A DNA stretch of 64,000 bases from Janthinobacterium aquaticum (GTDB lineage Bacteria > Pseudomonadota > Gammaproteobacteria > Burkholderiales > Burkholderiaceae_D), in contig NZ_WFLK01000003.1 of NCBI RefSeq assembly GCF_009208565.1, positions 124,001 to 188,000 of the forward strand, read 5' to 3'. Under the pieces are notes generated by a model that saw nothing but the letters and a program-made list of their open reading frames with translations, was not told the origin of the DNA and ran no database searches. Shown here piece after piece: positions 26,809-35,153 of this stretch (within the stretch, counting starts at the first letter, position 1; every line of letters starts with the position of its first letter). A program made the translations under genes and the position numbers.

Positions 26809-28239
26809 TTATTTCTGCAAGGCGCCGCGCATGCCCAGCGCATCGATACGCGCCAGTGCATCGGCCACCGCCTGCGCCAGGCCCTCGACCTGGTTCAGGT
26901 CGCGGCCCCAGACGTTCTGATTGGCCAACCAGCCTTGCGACAGCTGCAGCAAGGTCTGGCTGCCGGCGTCCACTTCGGCCCAGCCGGCGGCAAACCAGGC
27001 CAGGCTGGCTGCATCGTCCGACAAGGCAATCACATCACCGCGATACAGGCGCATGGTGGCGGCCAGCGCCAGTACCAGCCGCGTTGGCAGCTGACCGCGC
27101 AGCTCCACATAGCGCAGCAGTTGCGGCGCGATGCGGGCGGCAAACTTGCTCCAGCTGTTCAGTGCAATCGAGGCCAGGCGATGCTGGATATACGGATTGC
27201 GAAAACGCAGCAGCACGTCGCGCGCAAACTGCTGCAGTTCGTCCTGCGGCAGCGGCAATGCCGGAATGATTTCCTGGTTCAGGGTGTCGGCCAGATAAGC
27301 GCCCACCTGTTCGTCATTGACGGCCTGGCCCACCGTTTCCAGGCCGGCCAGCAGCGCCACCGGCACCAGCGCCGTATGGCCGCCATTGAGAATGCCGACC
27401 TTGCGCTTCTTGTAGGGCGTGATGTCGTCGACCAGCCTGATGTTCAGGTTGGCGCCGGCCAGCTTGAGTTCATCGGCCAGCGATGCCGGGCCTTCGATCA
27501 CGAACAGGTAGTAATGTTCGGCCGCCACCATGAACTGGTCGCTGTAACCGAGTTCGGCTTCGATGGCAGCGGCGTTTTCGGGATAGCCGGTGACGATGCG
27601 GTCAACCAGCGTCGAGCAGAAGGTGCAGCTGTGCTCGAGCCAGCCGGCAAAGCCGGCGCCCAGCTGCCACAGGCGTGCAAAGTGCAGCACGGCCGCCTTC
27701 AGGGCCGGGCCGTTCTGTTCGATCAGTTCGCATGGCAGCAGCACCAGGCCCTTGTCGTGGGCGCCCGCAAAATGGGTGTAGCGCTCGAACAGCAAACGCG
27801 TGAGCTTGGCCGGAAAGGTCGATGGCGGCGCATCGTCGAAGGCGTCGCTGTCGTTGGTGGCAATGCCCGCTTCGGTGGTGTTGGAGACGATAAAGCGCAG
27901 ATCGGGCAGTTGCGCCAGCGACAGGTAGTCGCCGTACATGGTGGCCGGGTTGATCTCGCGCTGCACGCAGCTGATGGTGCGGCTGGCGCTGACGGGCGTG
28001 CCGCTTTCATCGAGACCGCGCACCACGGTGGTAAACAAACCGTCCTGCACGTCGAGCAGGGGCGAGCCGCTGCCGCCGCGCGGACGCACCACCACCACGC
28101 CAGCATTGAGCCCACTGCGCTCATTGAGCAGGTCGACCTGCCAGTCAAAAAAGCCGCGCATGAAGTTGCCCTGGCCGAACTGGAGAAATTTGATCGGCAG
28201 CGCGTAGGGCGCGCTGCGGCGTAGCGTAGGCATGGACAT
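26809..28239 (-). CDS. uxaB: Tagaturonate reductase
   Basis: UxaB reduces D-tagaturonate to D-altronate with NADH in the galacturonate branch. The 476-residue product belongs to the mannitol dehydrogenase family: an N-terminal Rossmann part beginning LPIKFLQFGQGNFMRGF, and a C-terminal catalytic domain with KKRKVGILNGGHTALVPVA (the conserved Lys and His of polyol/uronate dehydrogenases). Length matches UxaB. The ATG at 28239 lies five bases after the uxaA stop, and no strong Shine-Dalgarno is visible, so translation is probably coupled. The frame is open to 28572 but that part overlaps uxaA. Confidence 0.92.
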   Translation of the reverse strand: MSMPTLRRSAPYALPIKFLQFGQGNFMRGFFDWQVDLLNERSGLNAGVVVVRPRGGSGSPLLDVQDGLFTTVVRGLDESGTPVSASRTISCVQREINPATMYGDYLSLAQLPDLRFIVSNTTEAGIATNDSDAFDDAPPSTFPAKLTRLLFERYTHFAGAHDKGLVLLPCELIEQNGPALKAAVLHFARLWQLGAGFAGWLEHSCTFCSTLVDRIVTGYPENAAAIEAELGYSDQFMVAAEHYYLFVIEGPASLADELKLAGANLNIRLVDDITPYKKRKVGILNGGHTALVPVALLAGLETVGQAVNDEQVGAYLADTLNQEIIPALPLPQDELQQFARDVLLRFRNPYIQHRLASIALNSWSKFAARIAPQLLRYVELRGQLPTRLVLALAATMRLYRGDVIALSDDAASLAWFAAGWAEVDAGSQTLLQLSQGWLANQNVWGRDLNQVEGLAQAVADALARIDALGMRGALQK

Positions 28240-28244
28240 GTGGC

Positions 28245-29843
28245 TCACAGTGAAATGTCGCGTTTCCAGAAAATGAAGTCGTACTGCTGCAAGCGGTCGG
28301 CCTTGGCCTGGTACTGGCCGCCGGCGGTCGCCACCACCATGTCGAACAGGCCGTTGGCCACCTCGGGCAGAGGTTTTCCTTCGATCACCGGACCGCAGTC
28401 GTAATCGATCAGGTCGGACAGTTTGTTGGCCACGCGGGTATTGCTGGAAATTTTCAGCACCGGCACGATCGGGTTGCCGGTCGGCGTGCCGAGGCCAGTG
28501 GAAAACAGCACCACGTTGGCGCCCGAGGCCACGATGCCGGTCACCGATTCGACGTCGCCGCCCGGTGTGCACAGCAGCGACAGGCCCGGTTTCGGGCTTT
28601 GCTCGCCATAGTCGAGTACCGAGACGATGGGCGAGGTGCCACCCTTCTTGGCCGCACCGGCCGATTTCATGGCGTCGGTAATGAGGCCATCGCGGATATT
28701 GCCGGGGCTGGGGTTGTCGGCAAAGTGCGTGCCGACCGCTTCGGCGCGTGCTTCAAAGTCACGCATCAGGCCCAGGAAACGGCGCTTGTCGTCGTCGTTT
28801 TCGCAACGCTCGATCAGGTTCGCTTCCACGCCGCACAGCTCGGGAAACTCGGCCAGGATGGACGAGCCGCCGACAGCGACCACCATGTCCGACACCAGGC
28901 CCATGGCCGGGTTGGCGGAAATGCCGGAAAAACCATCGGAGCCGCCGCACTTGACGCCGATCTTCAGGTGCGACAGCGGCACCGGCTGGCGCACGACCTT
29001 GTTCGCTTCCTTCAGCTGTGCCAGCGTGTCGGTCAGCACGGCCTTCATCATGGCCTCTTCGCTGTCCCATTTCTGCTGTTCATAGATCAGGCAGGGCTTG
29101 TCGAACTGGGCATTCTGTTTCGCCAGCTCTTCCTTGAACATGGCGATCTGCGCGTTCTGGCAGCCCAGGCTGAACACCGTAATGCCGGCCACGTTCGGAT
29201 GGTCGGCATAGGCCGACAGGATCTTGCACAGCGAGCGCGCATCGGCGCGGGTGCCGCCGCAGCCGCCGTTGTGGGTAATGATGCGCACGCCATCGAGGTT
29301 GGGGAAAGGACGCACGACCGGTTTCGGCGCTTCCATCTCTTCACCGAGCAGCGACAGCGTGAACGACGCCAGGTCGTTGCGCGTGTAGCCGAGCGGTGCT
29401 TCAAGCGCATTCCTCAGATGCTCGACATTGCGGTTTTCGCAGAACACCAGCGGGAACACCAGCCAGTAGTTGGCGGTGCCCACGCGGCCATCGGCGCGCA
29501 CCACGCCGGGGAAGGTGGCGCCGTCAAGGCGCGCTACGTCCGGCGGCGTCCAGCTGTACGGCGCCTGTGGTTCGAGCTCCACTTCGGCTGCATAGTGATG
29601 CAGGTTTTCGGTGGTGACGGCTTCGCCGCGGCGGATATCGACGGTGGCCTTGCCGACCGGCACGCCGTACAGACGCAATATCTCGCCGGCGGCAAACGCG
29701 CGCCGCGCCAGCTTGTGCTTGGTCTTGACGGCGCTGCTGATCAGGATGGACTCGCCCTCCCAGTTGACCACTTCGCCGGCCGCCAGATCGCTCAGTGCGA
29801 CCAGCATGTCATCATCGGGGTGAATACATAAAACTTTTTGCAT
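28245..29843 (-). CDS. uxaA: Altronate dehydratase
   Basis: UxaA dehydrates D-altronate to 2-keto-3-deoxygluconate. The 532-residue product has the N-terminal SAF domain (about 1-90, ending in RRGEAVTTENLHHY) and the long UxaA/GarD catalytic domain with GTANYWLVFPLVFCENRNV, NGGCGGTRADA and VKCGGSDGFSGISANPA, the last including metal-site residues. The ATG at 29843, with AGGA before it, gives the normal length. Placed between uxaC and uxaB on one strand with short gaps, consistent with one operon. Confidence 0.93.
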   Translation of the reverse strand: MQKVLCIHPDDDMLVALSDLAAGEVVNWEGESILISSAVKTKHKLARRAFAAGEILRLYGVPVGKATVDIRRGEAVTTENLHHYAAEVELEPQAPYSWTPPDVARLDGATFPGVVRADGRVGTANYWLVFPLVFCENRNVEHLRNALEAPLGYTRNDLASFTLSLLGEEMEAPKPVVRPFPNLDGVRIITHNGGCGGTRADARSLCKILSAYADHPNVAGITVFSLGCQNAQIAMFKEELAKQNAQFDKPCLIYEQQKWDSEEAMMKAVLTDTLAQLKEANKVVRQPVPLSHLKIGVKCGGSDGFSGISANPAMGLVSDMVVAVGGSSILAEFPELCGVEANLIERCENDDDKRRFLGLMRDFEARAEAVGTHFADNPSPGNIRDGLITDAMKSAGAAKKGGTSPIVSVLDYGEQSPKPGLSLLCTPGGDVESVTGIVASGANVVLFSTGLGTPTGNPIVPVLKISSNTRVANKLSDLIDYDCGPVIEGKPLPEVANGLFDMVVATAGGQYQAKADRLQQYDFIFWKRDISL

Positions 29844-29869
29844 GGCTGTTCCTGGCGGCGGCTGGGCGA

Positions 29870-31264
29870 TTAGAGCTGGAAGTAGTTCTTGGCGTTGTCG
29901 TAGCAGATACCGCGCACGATGGTCGACAGCGCGTCGAAGTCGTTCGGGTATTCGCCGCCTTCGACCCATTCACCGATCTGGCGGCAGACCAGGCGGCGGA
30001 AGTAGTCGTGGCGCGGGTAGGACGCGAAGCTGCGCGAGTCGGTCACCATGCCGACAAACACGCCCAGCACGCTGTGGTTGCCGAAGCCGACCAGCTGCTG
30101 CAGATTGCCTTCCTTGTGGTCGTTGAACCACCAGGCCGGGCCGAACTGCAGCTTGCCGGCCACGCTGCCGTCCTGGAAGTTGCCCACCATGGTCGAGAGC
30201 ACTTCGTTCATGTTCGGGTTCAGGCAGAACAGCATGGTTTTCGGCAGGCGGTCGTCCTTGTCCAGGCCATTGAGCAGGGACGCCAGGCCGGCGCTGCAAG
30301 TCATGTCCGAGATCGAGTCGTAGCCGGTGTCAGGGCCCAGTTTGGCGCGCATGCGCTCGTTGTTGTTGCGCTGGGCGCCGATATGCAGGCACATGGTCCA
30401 GCCGTAGTTGGCATACACGCGCCCGATCGCTTCGAGCAGGCCGCGCAGGTACAGGCCGTTTTCAGCATCGGTAAGCAGCGTGCCTTGCAGGCGCTTGGCA
30501 AACAGCGCTTCGAGCTCTTCGGCAGTAGCGGCTGCCACCGGCAGCGTCACGTCGACCGCATGGTCGGAGATGCGCGCGCCACGGGCATGGAAGAACTCCA
30601 CGCGCACGGCCAGCGCGGCAATCATCGAGGCAAACGAATTGACCTGCACATCGGCTACCTCGCCCAGGCGCTTCAGGTATTCAGGGAAGCGCGGCTGGTT
30701 GATGCGCATGGCCTTGTCCGGACGGTAGGCCGGCAGCACGCGCGTTTTCAGTGCCGAGTTGGCGATGTCCGCGTGTTGCAGCAGGTCGTCGGCCGGGTCG
30801 TCGGTGGTGCAGGCGATTTCCACACCGGCCTGCTCCAGCAGCGACCAGGTGTCCATTTTTTCCAGTTTGGCGTTGGCCTGTTCCCAGATCGCGTCGGCAT
30901 TGGCTTCGTTGATCAACAGATCGATATTGAAGATGCGGCGCAGTTCCAGATGGCTCCAGTGGTGGATCGGATTGCCGATCGCCAGTGGCAGCACCTTGCA
31001 AAAAGCACGGAACTTTTCCTGGTCGCTGCGCTCGCCGGTAATGAACTCTTCGGCCACGCCGGCGGTACGCATCAAGCGCCATTTGTAATGGTCGCCGGCC
31101 AGCCACAGTTCGGCGATATTGCGGAAGGTTTTGCGGCTGGCGATCTCGCCCTGCTGCAGGTGCGAGTGGTAATCGATGATTGGCAGATCGGCCGCGACTT
31201 CGCGATACAGCTTGCGGGCTACCTCGGTGGTAAGAAGAAAATCCTGATTCATGAACTCGGTCAT
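29870..31264 (-). CDS. uxaC: Uronate (glucuronate/galacturonate) isomerase
   Basis: UxaC converts D-galacturonate to D-tagaturonate, the first cytoplasmic step. The 464-residue amidohydrolase-superfamily protein shows DYHSHLQQGEI near the N-terminus (metal HxH), HHWSHLELRRIF, CTTDDPADDL and the C-terminal DSRSFASYPRHDYFRRL, all UxaC signatures. The ATG at 31264 is nine bases after AGGAG; a closer ATG at 31273 would abut it and another at 31252 is too far. It is the first gene of the locus, and the upstream region has repeated CTGATATAT elements that may be operators. Confidence 0.93.
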   Translation of the reverse strand: MTEFMNQDFLLTTEVARKLYREVAADLPIIDYHSHLQQGEIASRKTFRNIAELWLAGDHYKWRLMRTAGVAEEFITGERSDQEKFRAFCKVLPLAIGNPIHHWSHLELRRIFNIDLLINEANADAIWEQANAKLEKMDTWSLLEQAGVEIACTTDDPADDLLQHADIANSALKTRVLPAYRPDKAMRINQPRFPEYLKRLGEVADVQVNSFASMIAALAVRVEFFHARGARISDHAVDVTLPVAAATAEELEALFAKRLQGTLLTDAENGLYLRGLLEAIGRVYANYGWTMCLHIGAQRNNNERMRAKLGPDTGYDSISDMTCSAGLASLLNGLDKDDRLPKTMLFCLNPNMNEVLSTMVGNFQDGSVAGKLQFGPAWWFNDHKEGNLQQLVGFGNHSVLGVFVGMVTDSRSFASYPRHDYFRRLVCRQIGEWVEGGEYPNDFDALSTIVRGICYDNAKNYFQL

Positions 31265-31346
31265 CGCCGCCATCTCCTGGGGTGCGTACGACCCGGTTTC
31301 GCCCCGCATCGCACTGTGTTTTGAGGAGGCACCAACTTGGCGCACT

Positions 31347-31380
31347 CTGATATATCAGAATATTAAATGTAATATATCAG
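31347..31380 (-). promoter_or_regulatory. Candidate operator pair upstream of uxaC
   Basis: CTGATATATCAG at 31347-31358 is a perfect 12-base palindrome. A second copy of the half, CTGATATATT on the minus strand, lies at 31371-31380, centred roughly two helical turns away. Both sit 83-116 bases upstream of the uxaC ATG, in a good position for control by the GntR/FCD regulator of the locus. Binding is inference. Confidence 0.5.
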
Positions 31381-31646
31381 TGAAAGCAAGCGCAAAAGTG
31401 AAGCGTGTGAAAATTGGCTTCGGGAAAACAACACGCAGAAAAGGCGGAGGACACACCGCTTGCCAGCGACAGCGAGCGGGTTCATAGCAAAGAAAAAATC
31501 GGTCTTTCTTCGTCTAAAAAACAATAACATCGCGCTAAAAATATTTATTTTATGCAACCACACTGCTGAAAAATGGCAGGTATATCGATTTGCGTAAAGC
31601 TGAATGTAGAAAAGAGCGTAAGATCGACACGGTTATCCAATATTTT

Positions 31647-31658
31647 CCATGCGCATGG
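31647..31658. promoter_or_regulatory. Palindrome overlapping the ccdA leader
   Basis: CCATGCGCATGG is a perfect 12-base palindrome ending in the ccdA ribosome-binding region, nine bases before the ATG. Type II antitoxin operons are usually autoregulated at such sites, so this is a candidate CcdA/CcdB operator. Confidence 0.45.
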
Positions 31659-31667
31659 AGGAGATAT

Positions 31668-31928
31668 ATGAACGCACCACATTTCCCGGCACCAAACCAA
31701 AAGATACCGGCCAAGAAGGCTACCAATGTCAGTCTGGCAATGGATGTGTATCTCGACGCCAAACAGCTGGGTATCAATATTTCCCAGCTGTGCGAGCAGC
31801 ACCTGCGCGCTGAAATTGCGCGGCGCAAGGAGTTGCAATGGAATGAACAGCATGCGGGTTTTATTGCGGCCTACAACGGCGCGATGGAAACGGGCGGCGT
31901 GGCCTTGCAGGAATGGCGCGCCTTCTGA
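31668..31928 (+). CDS. ccdA: CcdA-type antitoxin
   Basis: An 86-residue antitoxin of the CcdA family. The N-terminal part (KKATNVSLAMDVYLDAKQLGIN) matches the ribbon-helix-helix DNA-binding domain, and the C-terminal part (LQWNEQHAGFIAAYNGAMETGGVALQEWRAF) matches the flexible toxin-wrapping tail of CcdA, which ends in a similar EWR(x)F. GGAGGAG lies before the ATG. The stop overlaps the ccdB start (TGATG). CcdA is known to be degraded by Lon and, in E. coli, influenced by TldD/PmbA. Confidence 0.9.
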   Translation: MNAPHFPAPNQKIPAKKATNVSLAMDVYLDAKQLGINISQLCEQHLRAEIARRKELQWNEQHAGFIAAYNGAMETGGVALQEWRAF

Positions 31929-32245
31929 TGGCGCGCTTCGATGTCTACCGCAATCCGGGCAGGAACCGCGACACGATTCCCTATCTGCTCGAGGTGCAGA
32001 GCAATGTGATCAGCGGCCTGGCCAGCCGTCTTGTGATTCCGCTGCGCACCTTGCATGGTTTCGATGCCTTGAGCTTGCCGACCGACCTGTTTCCACTGAT
32101 CGAATTCGACAGCATCGAGCATTTTCTCGATACGCCGCAGATGGCGGCCATCCCGGCGGCCGAACTGAAGACACGCATCGGCACGCTGCAGTCGAGACAA
32201 GCCGATATCCAGACGGCGCTGGACCGCGTGTTCGGTGCGTATTGA
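31928..32245 (+). CDS. ccdB: CcdB-type gyrase-poisoning toxin
   Basis: A 105-residue CcdB homologue. CcdB poisons DNA gyrase by trapping GyrA in its cleavage complex. The family start ARFDVYRNPGR, the central PYLLEVQSNVISGLASRLVIPL and the LPTDLFPLIEFD segment are present. The last residues (LDRVFGAY) differ from the ...WGI ending important for gyrase poisoning in F-plasmid CcdB, so toxicity should not be assumed. The ATG at 31928 shares one base with the ccdA stop; an in-frame codon at 31913 is an alternative. It ends five bases from the convergent glycosylase gene. Confidence 0.9.
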   Translation: MARFDVYRNPGRNRDTIPYLLEVQSNVISGLASRLVIPLRTLHGFDALSLPTDLFPLIEFDSIEHFLDTPQMAAIPAAELKTRIGTLQSRQADIQTALDRVFGAY

Positions 32246-32250
32246 TGTGC

Positions 32251-32802
32251 TTATTGAATACCGTCAGCCAGTGCCTGCCACTGCGCCAGCTTGTCGGCAT
32301 ACCCCAGCGTGTAGGCCGGACTGCTCGACGGCAGCGCCACGATGCGATAGCGCTTTGCCTCTTCGCCCAGCACTTTCATCCCCAGTTTTAACGCCGTGCC
32401 GCCATTGAAGGCGATGGTGGCAATGGCAGGGTAACGCGCCAGCAGGGCTGGCAGATCGTTGTCGTCGCGCGCGCGGATATTGCTGTCGAGACTGCCGATG
32501 CGATGTGCCTGCGCCACCACGTCCCACAAGCCAACGCCGTGCGCCAGCAAGGCGGCCAGGCGCGCGTCATAGGGGAGGCTTGCCAGTTCGATCTGCAGCA
32601 CCTCGCCCAGCAGCATCCAGAAACGGTTTTGCGGATGCGCATAGTACTGGCTGTGCGCCAGCGACTTCTCACCGGGCAGGCTGCCCAGTATCAGCAAACG
32701 GGTATCGGCATTGACGACAGGGGCGAAACAGCGCTTGCGCATATCGTCCGGCAGTAACTGTTCAGGGGCGACAGGGTTCATAGCAGCTTTTGAGGTCGTC
32801 AT
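32251..32802 (-). CDS. Hypoxanthine-DNA glycosylase (UDG superfamily)
   Basis: A 183-residue member of the uracil-DNA glycosylase superfamily, best fitting the DNA-deoxyinosine (hypoxanthine) glycosylase group. The first motif is LILGSLPGEKSLAHSQYYAHPQNRFW, with the GSLPG water-activating loop typical of this group, followed by GLWDVV and the C-terminal VALPSSSPAYTL, equivalent to the minor-groove loop. It would excise deaminated adenine. The start is uncertain: 32802 and 32781 both lack a clear Shine-Dalgarno sequence. Confidence 0.82.
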   Translation of the reverse strand: MTTSKAAMNPVAPEQLLPDDMRKRCFAPVVNADTRLLILGSLPGEKSLAHSQYYAHPQNRFWMLLGEVLQIELASLPYDARLAALLAHGVGLWDVVAQAHRIGSLDSNIRARDDNDLPALLARYPAIATIAFNGGTALKLGMKVLGEEAKRYRIVALPSSSPAYTLGYADKLAQWQALADGIQ

Positions 32803-32890
32803 GCCGGCATTTTAACCGGGCCTGCAGGTCGCGGCATGGCGCCTTCGGTTCCGGTGTAGAATTTCCGGCAAACCGATCACGGGAGCGACC

Positions 32891-33319
32891 ATGCGCACCA
32901 TCAATGCCCTGCTGGCCCAATATGGCGACAGTCACCGCAATCCAGTCAATGAGTGGGTGCACATCGTCTGCGTGCCGCTGATCGTGTTCAGCGTGCTGGG
33001 CTTGCTGTGGCGCCTGCATGCCGTCGTGGCGTTGGCCGGCAGCGCAGCGGCCCTTGCCTACTATCTGAAATTGTCGCGCCCGTTTGCACTGGGCATGCTG
33101 GCGATGTTGGGACTGATGCTGATGGTGCTGGCTGCTTTGCCTGCAGCGTTGGTCCTGCCGCTTTCGCTGGCGCTGTTTGTGCTGGCCTGGATCGGCCAGT
33201 TCATCGGCCACCGGATCGAAGGCAAAAAACCGTCCTTCTTCGATGATCTGCGGTTTTTATTGATCGGTCCGCTATTTGTGCTGGCGTTTGCGTACCGGCG
33301 CTTGCGACTGGCCTACTAG
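32891..33319 (+). CDS. DUF962/Mpo1-like membrane protein
   Basis: A 142-residue integral membrane protein with four hydrophobic segments. It opens with INALLAQYGDSHRNPVNEWVHIVCVP and ends with the GHRIEGKKPSFFDDLRFLLIGPLFVL motif, both characteristic of DUF962, the family of yeast Mpo1, a dioxygenase acting in 2-hydroxy fatty acid alpha-oxidation. The conserved histidines needed for iron binding in Mpo1 (HRNPVNEWVH and GH) are present. GGGAG lies before the ATG. Bacterial function is not established. Confidence 0.85.
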   Translation: MRTINALLAQYGDSHRNPVNEWVHIVCVPLIVFSVLGLLWRLHAVVALAGSAAALAYYLKLSRPFALGMLAMLGLMLMVLAALPAALVLPLSLALFVLAWIGQFIGHRIEGKKPSFFDDLRFLLIGPLFVLAFAYRRLRLAY

Positions 33320-33449
33320 CAGGCCAACATCGAGGTAACAGAATATTACGATTCGCACCTATTTATCTTAGGCAACTTGTCTTATCATCAATGTGCAGCC
33401 GATGCCATCAGACGCGATCGGCGCACCATTTTTACTCCTGGAGCTCAAT

Positions 33450-33899
33450 ATGAAAACATCGATTATTGCCGTCGCCCTGCTTGCTACCCTCGCCGGTTGC
33501 GCCGTACAACCGAATTCGGCCAATGTCTACAAGGCACGCCAGTCGCAGAATGAACAGTCGGTACGCATGGGTACGGTTGAATCCGTGCGCAACGTCACCA
33601 TCGACAAGGGTGAAAGCGGCACCGGCGTACTGGCCGGCGCAGCGCTGGGCGGCGTGGCCGGTTCGGCCGTCGGCGGTGGCAAGGGCGCCATTGCGGCCAG
33701 TATCCTCGGTGCGGTAGCTGGCGGCATTGCCGGCCAGAACATTGAAGCCAATGCAGCCAACAAGCCTGGCCTGGAAATCACCGTGCGCCTCGACAATGGC
33801 GACATGCGCGCCATCGTGCAGGACGCCGACGAAGCCTTCCGCCCTGGTGAGCGCGTACGTCTGCTGTCCGATGGCCGTACCACGCGCGTCACGCACTGA
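33450..33899 (+). CDS. Glycine-zipper 2TM lipoprotein (SlyB/Pcp-like)
   Basis: A 149-residue outer-membrane lipoprotein. The signal peptide ends at the lipobox LAGC (Cys17); the central region GVLAGAALGGVAGSAVGGGKGAIAA... is a glycine-zipper (two short hydrophobic hairpin helices), and the C-terminal domain (LEITVRLDNGDMRAIVQDAD) has the SlyB/Pcp beta character. SlyB-like proteins contribute to envelope integrity under stress. GGAG precedes the ATG at 33450. It is followed by an inverted repeat. Confidence 0.88.
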   Translation: MKTSIIAVALLATLAGCAVQPNSANVYKARQSQNEQSVRMGTVESVRNVTIDKGESGTGVLAGAALGGVAGSAVGGGKGAIAASILGAVAGGIAGQNIEANAANKPGLEITVRLDNGDMRAIVQDADEAFRPGERVRLLSDGRTTRVTH

Positions 33900-33918
33900 T
33901 CAGACATGTGCTGCAGAG

Positions 33919-33947
33919 CTGGCGCCCGGCTCAACCAAAGGCGCCAG
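33919..33947. terminator. Inverted repeat after the SlyB-like gene
   Basis: CTGGCGCC (33919-33926) pairs with GGCGCCAG (33940-33947) around a 13-base loop. There is no T-tract, so at best it is a weak terminator. It overlaps the 3' end of the small minus-strand ORF. Confidence 0.35.
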
Positions 33948-34047
33948 CCGACAGCGTGACCTCCGGATGCCAGCCCGCCACGATCATCGTGGCGGCGGCA
34001 ACATAGGCGATCACGCTCAAGACCTTGACGCGCAGCGGGATGGACAT
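33931..34047 (-). CDS. Small predicted membrane protein, 38 residues
   Basis: A short ORF with a strong AAGGAG seven bases before the ATG and one clear hydrophobic segment: after a basic start (MSIPLRVKVL) comes VIAYVAAATMIVAGW, then a short polar tail. The layout (positive N-terminus, single transmembrane helix) is what a small inner-membrane protein looks like. It lies alone between the SlyB-like and EamA genes, on the opposite strand to both. Coding is supported only by the ribosome-binding site and composition; no homologue is recalled. Confidence 0.5.
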   Translation of the reverse strand: MSIPLRVKVLSVIAYVAAATMIVAGWHPEVTLSAGAFG

Positions 34048-34202
34048 GATGCAGCTCCTTGGTGAATGAAAATATTTAACTGATTATAATTTAAATATTT
34101 TCAAATAAATAACATCGACATCATACGCTGCGCTGTCTCAATCTTGCCAACAAGCTGCCGGCCGGCTGGTCAAGCCTGGCAGCTGCGCCGTATACTGGCG
34201 TC

Positions 34203-35153
34203 ATGTCCTCTCCCTTCCTGTTTATTACCGCCTGCCTGATCTGGGGTTCCACCTTCTGGGCCATTACCTTGCAACTGGGCGATGTCGCCCCCGCCGTTTC
34301 CGTGGTGTACCGCTTCGGCCTGGCTTCGGCCACCCTGTTTGCCTGGTGCGCGCTGCGTGGCGACCGCCTGCTGCTGCCCTGGCGCGCGCAGCGGCCGATG
34401 ATCTTGCAAGGGCTGGCCTCGTTTGCGCTCAGCTATGTCTGCACCTACAGCTCGGAGCAATACCTGGTCTCGGCGCTGGTCAGCGTGCTGTTTGCGCTGA
34501 TGGTGTTCTGGACCCCGGTACTGAACCGTATCGCCTTTGGCACGCCGATCACGCTGAGCACCTGCTTTGCCGCCGCTGTCGCCATCTGCGGCGTGGTACT
34601 GCTGTTTTACCAGTCGATCGGGGCTGCATGGAAAGAGATACTGGGCGGCGGCAGCGGCCATTTCCTGCTCGGCTTTGTGCTGGCGCTGGTCGCCACCATC
34701 GCCAGCACGGTCGGCAATGCGCTGGTGATGAAGGTGCGCGCCCACTCCAGCAATGTGCTGCTGACCATGGCCTGGACCATGTTGTGGGGCACGCTGATGG
34801 TGGCCGTGTGGGCAATTTCGAGCGGCCAGAGCTGGCACCTGCCCACACGCGCCAGTTACTGGCTGGGGCTGGTCTACCTGGCTGTGTTCGGCTCCGTGAT
34901 CGCCTTCAGCGCTTATTTCACCCTGATCGCCCGCATCGGCACCCAGAAGACCGTCTATATCGGCGTGGTGACACCCGTGATCTCGGTGCTGCTGTCGGTA
35001 CAGTTCGAGCACTACCGCCCTGCCCCCGTTGAGTGGCTGGGCATGGTGCTGTGCCTGTCGAGCGTGGCCTGGGCCCTGACTTCCGGCGCGCGCAAGACCC
35101 GCGCAGTGACAGCAACAACCGCCGTTTCCACTTCTTCAGCAAAGGCACCATGA
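34203..35153 (+). CDS. EamA/DMT family transporter
   Basis: A 316-residue drug/metabolite-type transporter with ten predicted helices in two EamA repeats. The first helix carries ITACLIWGSTFWAI, a common EamA signature (WGST/SxF), and the second repeat ends with VYIGVVTPVISVLLSVQFEH followed by the final helix. The C-terminal tail is Thr/Ser/Ala-rich. The stop overlaps the acetyltransferase start (ATGA), so they are coupled. Substrate unknown; the family exports amino acids and related metabolites in many cases. Confidence 0.85.
   Translation: MSSPFLFITACLIWGSTFWAITLQLGDVAPAVSVVYRFGLASATLFAWCALRGDRLLLPWRAQRPMILQGLASFALSYVCTYSSEQYLVSALVSVLFALMVFWTPVLNRIAFGTPITLSTCFAAAVAICGVVLLFYQSIGAAWKEILGGGSGHFLLGFVLALVATIASTVGNALVMKVRAHSSNVLLTMAWTMLWGTLMVAVWAISSGQSWHLPTRASYWLGLVYLAVFGSVIAFSAYFTLIARIGTQKTVYIGVVTPVISVLLSVQFEHYRPAPVEWLGMVLCLSSVAWALTSGARKTRAVTATTAVSTSSAKAP

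Larger units (their letters stand above)
31265..31667. other. AT-rich divergent intergenic region
   Basis: About 400 bases between uxaC (minus) and ccdA (plus), visibly more AT-rich than the rest of the window. It should contain both promoters. It holds the CTGATATAT repeats near uxaC and a palindrome next to ccdA. The short frames in it have no family features and are not called as genes. Confidence 0.6.

Noticed and set aside
31251-31487. A 78-codon plus-strand frame upstream of ccdA.
   Set aside because: It overlaps the uxaC start and runs through the AT-rich promoter region; no ribosome-binding site or plausible protein features.
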